Shown: piece by piece, positions 44,943-57,400 of the stretch | Position numbering within the stretch: position 1 is the stretch's first letter | How the letters are laid out: each line of letters opens with the position of its first letter | Assembly (NCBI RefSeq): GCF_026151205.1 | Contig: NC_087080.1 | Location: forward strand, 8,211,720-8,275,719 | Length of the DNA stretch: 64,000 nucleotides | Direction: 5' to 3' | From: Bolinopsis microptera | Taxonomy: Eukaryota; Ctenophora; Tentaculata; Lobata; Bolinopsidae | Notes under the pieces: generated by a model | The model's input: the letters and a program-made list of their open reading frames with translations, nothing else | What the model was told of the DNA's origin: nothing | Databases searched by the model: none | Program-made: the position numbers and the translations under genes

Positions 44943-46303
44943 CGGCGTCTAATTTTAAAGGAGACCAAAATATCAGTTGAGCATGTTTGACATAAATAGT
45001 GAATATTATTAAGCTTACATGGTTCATAGGGCTTTGTAATTAATATAATGACATCACCGTTTAAAAAAAACCGTACCAAAGTCCCATTGCACTTAAAGGG
45101 TTAGAGCTCCTCTTGGATATCACATTTTTAATCGATCAATCCCAATGCATGCTCTGTTGAAACGGCTGGGTGATCACATCGACATAAACAACGTCGTATG
45201 GAATGGAAACTGGTCTCGAAAAGTCGAAAAATGTGATTAAAATTGCTGTAGACTAAAAATTTGCGAAATTTGTGACAAAAATCATAGTAATCAAAATTAC
45301 GGTAACCAACTTAATTGTGAACCAAATTTATTGGCCCTAAGGTACGTACAAGGTTCGACTGGGATCCCAGTTCCGGTCCAGGTTATCGTGCCGAATCAGC
45401 AGCGGATACCAGGTTTTAGTGTTCGAATTAAGTGCTGGTTTGTTGTGGTGAGCTGTGATCGTAATCAGAATAGGATATTGACGGATGTTACTCGTCTAAA
45501 TTTCTTCGAAGTAGCGCGCGCCGCTTTCTTCTCGAAATGTTAGACGGGAGAGAAACGAAAGATCGAGCGCTCAACTTAGCGCAAACTTGACTAATATCGC
45601 GCGTTACCGCGAGCACATTATATCATTTCTGCATATTGTGACACTGTGACAGCACAGATACTGGACAGAGTTGATATGAACGTAATCTGGTAAATTCGCT
45701 ATATCGATTGAGTTCTTCATTATGTTGGCATTCAATAAATAGGCTTGGTTAATTTGAAGCGGTCTGTTTAAGCAGAACAAGAATTCTAATACATTTCATC
45801 CCATCAATAACTCAATACAGTCAATATAAGTATGCCATTTGCCAATCGCCAATCATCAACATGCACAACAGTTATAAGTTAAGTTTAATCATCCACGATC
45901 AATTACAAAAGCCAAATATGATAAATAACATATGAAATATAAACAGTAAAGAGTAAATTTCACACGTACAAACTACAAATACGAGACCCCAAAATACTTT
46001 CAGTGCAGCTATCACAGATATAAATGCTGAAAAATTGCATATTACAAGCCGGGTTCACGGGCTTCCTGAAACATCGTATGTACATGCAACCCACTGTCAT
46101 AGTTGTAATATATATATTGGTCGAGGTAAATCCTATCATAATTGAAGGGTTGGGATTGTGTTCACATTTCACAGTTCAGTCACAAAATATTTGAAGGTTA
46201 TTGTCTATCAAGTATTACATGTTGATGTAGCATTAAAGTAGAAGGAATGTCCAATCGTTGATCTGTATACCATTTAACCAAGTTTGATGTCTTTCGTTTT
46301 TCA
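44943..46303. other. No gene seen apart from a mini-element B
   Basis: Non-coding. It contains the mini-element B relative at 45478-45522. Confidence 0.4.
45478..45522 (+). mobile_element. Mini-element B, 5' part
   Basis: TTGACGGATGTTACTCGTC through GTAGCGCGCGCC, as in the copy at 4425, after which the sequence diverges. Its 3' hairpin is missing. Confidence 0.6.
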
Positions 46304-46684
46304 TCATGAAGCATACTTAAGTCTGATCAAGCTGAATTTCTGATCTCCCGTTGCCAGTCGTTGCCTGCGCCCTGCAGTCGACCTGCAACAAAATCAGAAT
46401 ATTATTGATAGAACCAATAAGATTGAAGAGAAAAATTCGAATCCCTCTGTATCTCAGTAAAAAATTTTATGTTCAAATGTTTTAAAGTCATTCAAGGAAC
46501 GGAATCTTCTTTAATTTATACATTTGTACATGCAATTTATACAATATACAATTTATACATACTTCAATAGTTAAATCTTGATCTCAAACTTAACTAGAAC
46601 TTGTCTTACTTTGAACAGCAGTCTGACTGAGGGCAAGAGTAGGTTATAGGGATTTCAGAGTTCAGACACTGAAACTCTAGGTAC
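46304..46684 (-). CDS. Possible last two exons of an unknown Cys-rich protein
   Basis: On the minus strand TTTTCAG precedes an open stretch (46610-46684, YLEFQCLNSEIPITYSCPQS then DCCSK) that ends at a good donor (A|GTAAGA). A second acceptor, TTGTTGCAG, leads to 46304-46382, which continues the frame (STAGRRQRLATGDQKFSLIR) to a stop. Both splice sites and the phase agree, but no upstream exon or family is recognised. Confidence 0.3.
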
Positions 46685-47076
46685 CTGAAAATAATAAATG
46701 TTACTCAACGTTATATTAAAATCTTGCAGAAAGTTTAGAAATTAGACATGAAATACGGCCACAGAATTGTTGCCTCCTTTCTCACAATTTCTCTGGTACC
46801 TTTATTGCTATGCAATATGTGACACAGGTCACAGTACATTTTGTAGATAGTTATTGGTTCTTTGCACACCATCAATGTGGCAGTAATGCAGATTCACAGG
46901 GTGATCCAAAACAACCCGGAAACTTAGATCCTAGCTAGACATTACGTTACGCGTTACGTAGTCGATTACGTGATGGAGTCTTTGTTCTGCCTTGACAGCA
47001 CGTATTGCAGTACGTGATCCAGTAGTTGATACTAGCTAGTCAGCAGTATTCGATCCTAACTATTATAGAGTATAGA

Positions 47077-47958
47077 CCAGGAGGTGACCGGGAATCCCGG
47101 TACCGGGATTGGCAATTTTGAGCTATCCCGGTCCCGGTCCCGGTCAACCGGGTCAAGTCACATTTTTCATCCCGGTCGCGGTCCCGGTCCCGGTCAAATG
47201 GTGATTTATGATCCCGGTCCCGGTTAATTCAGGATTCTTGGTCCCGGTCCCGGTCCCGGTCCCGGTCAATCACTCAAATTTGCCGGGATTTTGACCGGGA
47301 TCTTTTACATAATTTCATTCACTGTGATTTTAAGTTTTTACTTTCATTCATTGTGAATTTCATCTTTAAACAACCTCTGAGCCAAATAAAACAATGTTTA
47401 AAATTGCTAAACAAGTTAAGGTAACTAATATCGTTACATAACTCATAAGTGCAAAGTAACATCAAGTTTTCAACTCGGCCCGGGCTACGCCCAATTGTCA
47501 ATTGGAATTGGAGAATGAAACTGTTTAATAATTTGAGGGATCATTGATTGAGGAATGAAGAATGAGGGTGAACTTGAGTAATCAGTACATGAACATTATT
47601 GGTGTAGTACATTAGGCCCATGCCCCATATTGACGGGTTTTTTAGTTTTTCCTAATTTAATATTCTAGTTATTACTTATTCAAATTGTTCAATTATAATG
47701 TAAATGAAAGTTTCAGCTTTCAATATGAGAATACCAGTTTTGGTCCCGGTCATCCCGGTCAAATCCCGGTCAAATCCCGGTAAAATTGGATTGTTGGTCC
47801 CGGTCCCGGTAAGATAGAAATCCCAGAAATTATTGGTCCCGGTCCCGGTCACGGTAAATTGATAATCTCAGTCCCGGTCCCGGTCCCGGTCAAGTCACAT
47901 TTTGTATCCCGGTCCCGGTCCCGGTCAGGCCTAAAATCATGTCCCGGTCACCTCCTGG
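47077..47958. mobile_element. TIR element with CCCGGT hexamer arrays
   Basis: 882 bp with inverted ends CCAGGAGGTGACCGGGA / TCCCGGTCACCTCCTGG, flanked by the direct duplication TATAGA (47071-47076, 47959-47964). About 200 bp inside each end is dominated by runs of CCCGGT (GGTCCC) hexamers in the same orientation. The centre (about 47300-47720) is ordinary AT-rich non-coding sequence. No transposase. Confidence 0.8.
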
Positions 47959-47964
47959 TATAGA

Positions 47965-48312
47965 CGGCACGTAACGCGTCACCTGATCATCTTAAGAATT
48001 ACTGGGCGGCGCTCAGCCTGTCATTCCGCCGAATCTTTATGTTTATGAACATAATAGCCTGGGCCCCCAGGTAACTTAAGAATTATACTGAGCTTGTCCA
48101 AAAAGCATAAATCAATAAATGTTGAAGTCTTGCAAAATGTCCAACACTAATCTATTTTGAATTGTGTTATTTATGTGTTTAATTTGAATCCAGATTATAA
48201 TGGAAGTCCGTTCGTTTCAAATAAATCATCCAAACCTCGTGAGTACTAAGTTCACTGAACAATTCATAATTAAATTGAAAGTACGAACATCGGACAAGAT
48301 ATAATACGGAAA
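47965..48312. other. No gene seen
   Basis: Short stretch before the LINE frame. It may contain the LINE 5' region, but no first open frame or promoter motif is recognised. Confidence 0.35.
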
Positions 48313-51300
48313 TAGATAATTTCTCGTTTGTCAATTAAAGTACTGCCGACTTTACGTCATGTAAATGGTCACTGTAACATTCAAGGTGGTCTCCTAAATT
48401 TAGCTAAAAGTAATGAACTTACTCAACTCATTCGAGATCATAAGCTAGACATACTTTCCCTAAATGAGATGAATCTTAATGATACTATTGACACAGACAC
48501 CATAAATATTCCTTCCTCCTTCAACATTATGCGATGCGACAGGCCAAACAGTTCTAGGGGTGGTTGTGGCTTAATGATAAACAAAAAACTAGCTTACACA
48601 GAATTAGTTATGGATAGTAAGCTTGATAACATTGAAGCATTATGGGTGAAGCTTAAGAATAGCAAGATCAATGTTTGCTGCTTCTATCGCTCTGGAAATT
48701 ATTGCAGTGTTGATAACTTTATTGAGTACATTCATTTTTGCATGAAAAAATTGAACGGGAAAAAGGTTATCTGGATTGGGGATATAAACATTGACCAGAA
48801 TAATATCTCATCAACCCAGTACAAAAAATTAGATATGACCTTGAGATGTTACAATCTAGTTCAAACCATTCAAGGGATAACTAGAGTTGCTAAACGTGGA
48901 GACAATTTTACCCAGACTACTATTGATGTAATATTCACTAACTGTTATGCAGATTTTGTTCAATCTTCTGTTCTTGATGAACGTATTGGGGATCATCAAG
49001 CTATTATGTGTGAGATAGATTGTAAAGTACCTATAGCTCCTAAATTTGAAAAGGTTGAAATTAGAAATCATTGTAAACGTAATGTTAAACAATTCTTAGA
49101 CTATCTAGATACCTGTTCTGATTACAGTCCACTATTGGAAAGTACAGATGTTGAAGCTATCACTGCTGGCCTTTGTCATCATATTGAACAGGCATATGCA
49201 ACCTTCTTCCCTTGCAAGACCATAGAAAGGCATGAAAAGTTCATACATAAACCTTCTACTGAACTTTTAAATGCCATTAATCATACACATTTTCTTCTAA
49301 AGAAATTCCGTAAAAAGAAGGATAAGAGAGACAATGGAAATTGCAATAAATGTGGTATATGTAGCAAATGTATAAAGTGTAATGAGGCCTGGGATTGCTA
49401 CAAGATTCAGAGAAATATTAGAAATAAATTAGCTAAAACCTGCAAAAAGGCTAATGTAATCGATGATCTACAAGTTAAAAGTGCCAAGAATGATCTTAAA
49501 GGGGTATGGAAAACTATCAAACTGGCATCAAATATGACCCCTGGTACAACTAATTGTCAAACTATCAATGAGAATGATCCTGAGCTATTTAACTTTCATT
49601 TTGCAAATGTTGGATCAAGATTACAAAATCAGGCCCCCAGTATTGAAAGAGTTAGTTTTACTGATTTTTTACCTCCTAGAACTTCTAACATCTCATTTGA
49701 TAGATTCCAAGAAATAAATGAAACTGATATCCTAATGTATGTCGAAACGCTCAAGAATGACAAGGCCTCATATGACGATGTGCCTCTATTTTTACTTAAG
49801 CAAGCTGTACCACACATAGTTGAGCCACTGACCCATATTGTCAATTTGAGCCTTAATACAGGTGTTGTACCAACACTTTGTAAAAAAGCTAGAGTAACTC
49901 CCATCCATAAGGCAGGAATAAAAGATGATCCTAATAATTACAGGCCAATATCCATCCTTCCACTTGTAGGAAAACTTATAGAATACTTTGTCGGCAAGCA
50001 ACTCACTGATTACATGGAAGAGAACAAACTTTTCATCCGGCATCAATATGGCTTTCGGAAAAATCACTCCACAACTTATTTGATGTACGATCTGATGGAC
50101 GAAATATATATGAGTAAATCTAAGTCTTATAAACCAGGAATCATCTTTCTTGATCTTAAGAAGGCCTTTGACACAGTGAATCATGAAATATTGCTTCAAA
50201 AATTGGCATATTATGGAATTGGTGGCATTGCTTTAACCTGGTTTAAGAACTTCTTATCTTGTAGATATCAATGCACTAGGATCAATGGCAAACTAAGCTC
50301 ATTTTTAGAAGTTCTGAGTGGTGTACCACAAGGAAGCATCATTGGGCCTATATTATTTAGTATCTTCATAAATGACATCATTTATGCCTGTAACCTATCT
50401 AAGCCCTTTCTATTTGCAGATGATGGTGCACTATTCTTTGATCAAACCTGCAGAAGCACATTTATAAACATGAAAATAGAACTTATGACAATCTTTAAAT
50501 GGCTCAGTGTAAATAAATTATCACTCAATGAAAAGAAGACTGAATTCCTATTGTTTGATTCTGTTGATCAACATGATGAATTAACCATTGAATGTAATGA
50601 GGTAACTTTCACAATCAAGGAGTGCAAAGAGACAAAATATCTTGGCCTCATTCTAGATAGTAAATTAAACTTCAAAAGCCATGTAGATTATATTATTAAG
50701 AAGGTCATGAAGAGAATTGGTGCCATGTATAGAAGTAAAGCACTGCTACCCATTAAATATAGGAAAATGTTTGCCAATGCACTCATGTTGCCACAATTCG
50801 ATTATTTAGACACGATCTATTGTAGAGCTGGCAAGACAAAACTTGCTGAACTTGACACTCTGTACAAAAAGGTAGCCAAAATAGCTCTCAACGTTCCACA
50901 AACAGAGAGCAGCCTTAATGTTTATAGAGACATGAAATGGTTACCACTCCATCTTAGACGGCAACTCCATCTGTCAAATTATATGTTTAGAATCATCCAT
51001 GACAATTGTCCTACAAACTTTATGAACAAATTTAGTTACATATCAGGAGGTAGTAGGAGCGGCGAAAGCTGCAACCTATATGTTAATAGATCAGCATCAC
51101 ATAAAAACTTTCAATACTTGGGGGCAAAATGTTGGAATAATGTTCCAACAGATCTACGAAATCTGCCCGATGTTAAAAGCTTTAGTGATTCGTATAAGAA
51201 ACAGCTACTCTCATCTATAACAACAGACCCTAATTATACCGTCGACAATTCATATGACAAATTTTACACTGCAATCATAGTCGACGATAACTAAGTATCT

Positions 51301-52194
51301 TCTAATTCTTTTAAATCTGAGGCATATATAATTGATGTATCGAAAGAATTTTCCTTTTTTTACCACCTTACCATTTTGATTGATTTTGCACATGACTGAC
51401 ATGTTTTAACTGGAGAAAGGGTTCGCACAGTGGTAGTTTTATAAACCACTTTTAATTTATTGACCTATTATACCTAGTGGTAGTTTTATAGACCACATTT
51501 AATTTATTTACTTATTATACTTAATATTTATTTTTGGTGACTGTATCACCCAGTTTTAACATTTGATAATTGTACATTTTATTGACGACACATTGACTGA
51601 ATGTTATTTTATATTCTAATTTATATTCTAGATATTTTATTTATTTTTCAACAGACGACAACTTCCTGTTTTTTCTTCTATATAAGTTACTCATATCTCT
51701 TTTACAGACTTTTTTACAAGGACATTGACAGATGATACTCACATTAGGCATTCATTATTGCATCTAAATTATTTCACTTGCATTAGGTTTAGAAATTTAT
51801 TCTCTGGTTAACAGATTTCAAATGTTAAATTAATTTGTAGTATGACAGTAAGGTATATAAGAAGTTATTGAATTTTGCTTGGGCTATTATATTGACTATT
51901 GAGGTTTAATGATGATATGGAATTTGAATTCTATACAAATTTACACTATGTGGTTGGGGCATTTTGCATAGTAAATATGGTTACTACTCCTATATATCAT
52001 ATTATTTGATTGGTATTCGATTTCTGATTATTTCTCTAGGAATATGATTATTATATCTCAATTTGGCTTTAGGTAGGGTGCCCCGCTAAAAGAACTGGAT
52101 TCTTCCAGGAAGCATCCCGTGCACAGACCTTGGTCTACATATATATTAAATTATTAACCATTCATTCTGTATGTGCACGAAAATTTATTTCAAT
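48313..52194 (+). mobile_element. Near full-length LINE (APE endonuclease + reverse transcriptase)
   Basis: One open frame runs from a stop at 48313 to 51294. Residues about 1-230 form an apurinic-type endonuclease domain (HVNGHCNIQGG, LDILSLNEMNL, RGGCGLMIN, IWIGDINID, DVIFTN, IGDHQAI). Residues about 500-760 hold the reverse transcriptase (NYRPISILPLVGKLIE, QYGFRKNHST, FLDLKKAFDTVNHEILL, SGVPQGSIIGPILFSIFIND). The active-site box is FADD (696-699) instead of the commoner YADD. A Cys-rich run CNKCGICSKCIKC lies between the domains. No ATG opens the frame (first codon TTG), so it is 5' truncated or started upstream. The 3' UTR runs 900 bp to ATTTATTTCAAT. It belongs to the broad CR1/Jockey group. 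Confidence 0.95.
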
Positions 52195-53825
52195 CAAATG
52201 TGCAAGAACTGAAATAGTCGAGGTACTCACGCATTATAATTAGAGTTAGACTGTGTCTAATTAAAGTACGTGAGTACCTGGACTTGTCTAAGACACGCAC
52301 TGCAGTTCGAAAACTAAAGGCTTAATTGACAGCTTGCTTGGGATCCATTGTGGTTGCTTGTTAAATTTAGTGTACATAATAATACAATACTATTTACCAG
52401 TACAGTAATTATAAGAATTAACAAATTTTATATGAATGTGACTACGTAATCTGACAAAATGTTTTGAACGAATCCAATGAAACAACAGAGTCGAACTTCA
52501 GTTCATACCGTCCAGCTAAAACAAAGACTTGATAACGTAACACGGTCTGAGGTGATATTCATATACTGCAGTACGTAACAGCTGTAATGGTCAATGGATT
52601 CTTTGGTCTTAGTTAGACGGTATGTAACGTGTTCAATTATGTTTCGCGTTAAGTATCGTATAGCTAGAGTCTAATAGTAAAATAAATTAAGAAACTGAAT
52701 CGAAACAGTTAACTTCAGTAATTACGCTAGTTAATAATGGTTACAGTAGTTGCTATCATGAAAGTATACAAAAAATATAAGATCGTCAAGTCAACCGGTG
52801 TAAGAACGAATATGTTTTAGGGTTTTTAAATTGTGGTTACCTTTCTGTGGAATTATAACTTTCGATCGATTATTCGTTCTAGGGATAACTGAAAACTAGG
52901 GATAACTGTACCATTCTAAAACGGCTAGAGCCAAGTTTGCCACACGATGAAAAGATTCGCCATAATCTTACTATATATAAAGCGAGACGATATATATGGA
53001 TGTGTTTATCCGTACCATTTTACTGACACCACGGCATCAACTTTAACGCGACTTTCCGCAAAAACCGTAAAAGATATACAACTGATACTTTTTTGACTGG
53101 GTCAAATGCTTTAATGGCCTCCAAATCAGCATGAAAAAATAAAAATTGGCCAAGGAATAGGAGTTTTAGAGCCCAAAATTTGAACCCCCAAGTGGTGTCA
53201 AAAACACAAATTAAATAGGTAATAATTATTTAGTCTCTTGAGTCTTGACACTATTTTAGGGTTATACGGGTTCCTCATGCTAGTAAGATTAAAACGCTAG
53301 ACATCTTAAAAGATGGTTTACTTTTCGATATAATTATAATATTGGTTTACTTTCAGTTTCATACCAAACACATGTCAGTATACTACTGTTATTTGAATGT
53401 AACTGTAACATTTGCTATCACTGTAACAATCTACAGTGAAAGCACGAAAGTATAACCTACGAACGCAAAATCGTCTGATTGGGTGTTACTCTCTAAATTG
53501 ATAAAAATTTAGTTGACAGCCACCTATAATAAGTAGCAGTAATTTAATAACTTGCCTGTCCACATAGCGAATACTGATGTCGTCTGGTTATTGGTATCGT
53601 CGAGTCCATGATGTTTATCATCTTACACTTGATTAACCCTTGCTATTAAATAAATATAATTAATGCAAGATTATAGAATAACTTACTTACCTTAATAACG
53701 ACAAATTTTGACTATAACCATAAATTTAGTCAAACTGTTGACCAAGATTGTTTAAACCAAATTTCATGTGACTTAATTTTTCGGCGACTAATTTTGAAGT
53801 AGACCAAAAGTTTAGTAGACCATAT
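52195..53825. other. No gene seen; small inverted repeat
   Basis: AGGTACTCACG (about 52220) and CGTGAGTACCT (about 52268) form a hairpin with a spacer of about 38 bp, possibly a tiny MITE. The rest is AT-rich non-coding, with at 53700-53800 the relative of the 44248 repeat. Confidence 0.4.
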
Positions 53826-53827
53826 AT

Positions 53828-54099
53828 GCAGTGGCGTAACGAAGGGCCCCGCTGACCCCGCTGTGCGGGGCCGGGTCAGCGGGGTACTTAACTAAAGTAC
53901 TAGCAAAACTGCACGTTTTGCTCTAGAAACACACTTTTTTAGAGATTTTACCGGCTTATTCTCTAAAATCACCTAATTTGTTAAATTTTAGGGAGGGGCA
54001 GTGGGCACCAAAAGGGGAGGGGGTGCCAACAGGGGGGCGCATGCTCGGGGGGGGGGGGGGGGGGGGGGGGCGCAAACAGGCAACGTTACGCCACTGCAT
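53828..54099. mobile_element. CAGTGGCGTAAC-type MITE
   Basis: Inverted ends GCAGTGGCGTAACG / CGTTACGCCACTGC, flanked by ATATAT on both sides. Contains GCCCCGCTGACCCCGCTGTG with an internal hairpin and a poly-G run of about 23 at 54047-54070. This end type is very widespread in invertebrate genomes. Confidence 0.85.
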
Positions 54100-54479
54100 A
54101 TATGAATTAAATTTTATTGAGCTTACATTCTATATCATGTGTTTATGATATTGATATTGATAACAGTTAAATATCGCTAACTGTACACATAACAGGTCCC
54201 GCCTATACTGCGTGTAATAAGAAATTGTATGCTATGATATGTAACTAATGTGTGTAACATGTTAATGGCTCGCCGTTGGAATGTTCCCAGGACCCAGATC
54301 AAGAATATAATTCCTCCTTACCAAAATACGCACATATGGTGTGAGTTACAGGATCACGATAAGGTTGATAATTTGTCCACGTGACCGTTTGGCGCGCGGT
54401 GTGCACGTGGGCCCATGGGAAATAAATATTCTACAAGGCAAATAAGTCTCTTACATCACGTGGAATTTATAGGTCTAGC

Positions 54480-57400
54480 CTGTTTGTCGCCATGGAAACA
54501 GAGGATTATCGTAAAAGTATTAATGCAAGGTTTTACAATATTAATAATGATACTGAAAGCGCCCTAGATGTAGGATTTTTAAAAATAGAACAATTAAAGT
54601 GAGCAGAACTACCATACTTTAGCTTTAACAGCCATAATATAACCAAGTTAACTGCAGTACCCAATATGGTACTAATATGTCGTCATTTTAAACACACGGT
54701 GCAGAATGCAGATTAATGACCCTTCACTAATCACTATATATATTATGTAATATGTATGTTATATCATAAAACTCAACAGCAGGTCGTAAGAGAATATTAT
54801 GGTCGCCATGGCAACAGGGAGGACGGATGTGTCAGTGTATCAAATGTATTACCATTTAGCTGCGGGGCGTGTTAATGTGTTATCACATATTCATGGGCAG
54901 TTACATTTTAAGTGTAATAATCATGATGTAAATTGTAAAGTAGAACCGTTGTATTAAAACTGTCCAGAATTAGAAGTGTAGAATTTATATCAATAGAGTC
55001 GGATAAAGGAATGTATCATAACAAATTCAGGCCAGATAAGAATCTAGTACAGAGATAAGTTCGACACTGCAAGGGGCGGAGAATGTAAGTTTTCCACAAG
55101 GTTTGTACAGGCGTTAATTATAATATAACTAAGTAAACTGCAGTTTGATACTTATTCTTCAACCTAACAATCTCATGCCTTGAATCCGAGTCCCATTATA
55201 ATCCGTTATCCGACTAGAATTTCCAATGATGAAACGGATCATGTTAAATCGTATAAAACAATTCAGATGAAAAGACTATAATTAATTAATTGTAGTCTAT
55301 TTAGTATTTACATTAATTATTTAGGGTTACAGATGGGGTTACAGATGGGGGGAGGGTGTTATCATATTGTCATGAGCAGTCGCATTTTCAGTGTAATGAT
55401 ATCATAGTTATGATTGCAGTACTGTCAACCGTTGTAATAAAACTGTGCAGAAGTGTACAATTGATATCAATATAGATTCGGATAAAGGGGGAAGGGGTGG
55501 GCCGTGGGGGATATGTAATGTTGTAGCTTATTAGCCCGATGTAGGATTGAATCAAAGCATATAGCCATAAAAGTGAGAAGAACTACTTCTTAGGTTTAAC
55601 TTATCTCTGTAGAAAATGGTGGTTGCCATGGGAACAGGGAGTACTGTCAAATGTATTACCATTTAGCTGCGGGGCGTGTTAATGTGTTATCACATATTAT
55701 CATGGGCAGTTACATTTTAAGTGTAATAATCATGATGTAAATTGTAAAGTAGAACCGTTTTATTAAAACAGTCCAGAATTGTAGAATTTATATCAATAGA
55801 GTCGGATAAAGGAATGTATCATAACAAATTCAGGCCAGATAAGAATCTAGTACAGAGATAAGTTCGACACTGCAATGTGCAAGGGGCGGAGAATGTAAGT
55901 TTTCCACAAGGTTTGTACAGGCGTTAATTATAATATAACCAAGTAAACTGCAGTTTGATACTTATTCTTCAACCTAACAATCTCATGCCTTGAATCCGAG
56001 TCCTATTATAATCCGACTAGAATTTCCAATGTTGAAACAGATCATGTTAAATCGTATAAAACAATTCAGATGAAAAGACTATAGTTAATTAATTGTAGTC
56101 TATTTAGTATTTACATTTATTTAGGGTTACAGATGGGGTTACAGATGGGGGGAGGGTGTTATCACATTGTCATGAGCAGTCGCATTTTCAGTGTAATGAT
56201 ATCATAGTTATGATTGCAGTACTGTCAACCGTTGTAATAAAACTGTGCAGAAGTGTACAATTGATATCAATATAGATTCGGATAAAGGGGGAAGGGGTGG
56301 GCCGTGGGGGATATGTAATGTTGTAGCTTATTAGCCCGATGTAGGATTGAATCAAAGCATATAGCCATAAAAGTGAGCAGAACTACTTCTTAGGTTTAAC
56401 TTATCTCTGTAGAAAATGGTGGTTGCCATGGGAACAGGGAGTACTGTCAAATGTATTACCATTTAGCTGCGGGGCGTGTTAATGTGTTATCACATATTAT
56501 CATGGGCAGTTACATTTTAAGTGTAATAATCATGATGTAAATTGTAAAGTAGAACCGTTTTATTAAAACAGTCCAGAAGTGTAGAATTTATATCAATAGA
56601 GTCGGATAAAGGAATGTATCATAACAAATTCAGGCCAGATAAGAATCTAGTACAGAGATAAGTTCGACACTGCAAGGGGCGGAGAATGTAAGTTTTCCAC
56701 AAGGTTTGTACAGGCGTTAATTATAATATAACCAAGTAAACTGCAGTTTGATACTTATTCTTCAACCTAACAATCTCATGCCTTGAATCCGAGTCCCATT
56801 ATAATCCGACTAGAATTTCCAATGTTGAAACAGATCATGTTAAATCGTATAAAACAATTCAGATGAAAAGACTATAGTTAATTAATTGTAGTCTATTTAG
56901 TATTTACATTTATTTAGGGTTACAGATGGGGTTACAGATGGGGGGAGGGTGTTATCACATTGTCATGAGCAGTCGCATTTTCAGTGTAATGATATCATAG
57001 TTATGATTGCAGTACTGTCAACCGTTGTAATAAAACTGTGCAGAAGTGTACAATTGATATCAATAGATTCGGATAAAGGGGAAGGGGTGGGCCGTGGGGG
57101 ATATGTAATGTTGTAGCTTATTAGCCCGATGTAGGATTGAATCAAAGCATATAGCCATAAAAGTGAGCAGAACTACTTCTTAGGTTTAACTTATCTCTGT
57201 AGAAAATGGTGGTTGCCATGGGAACAGGGAGTACTGTCAAATGTATTACCATTTAGCTGCGGGGCGTGTTAATGTGTTATCACATATTATCATGGGCAGT
57301 TACATTTTAAGTGTAATAATCATGATGTAAATTGTAAAGTAGAACCGTTTTATTAAAACAGTCCAGAAGTGTAGAATTTATATCAATAGAGTCGGATAAA

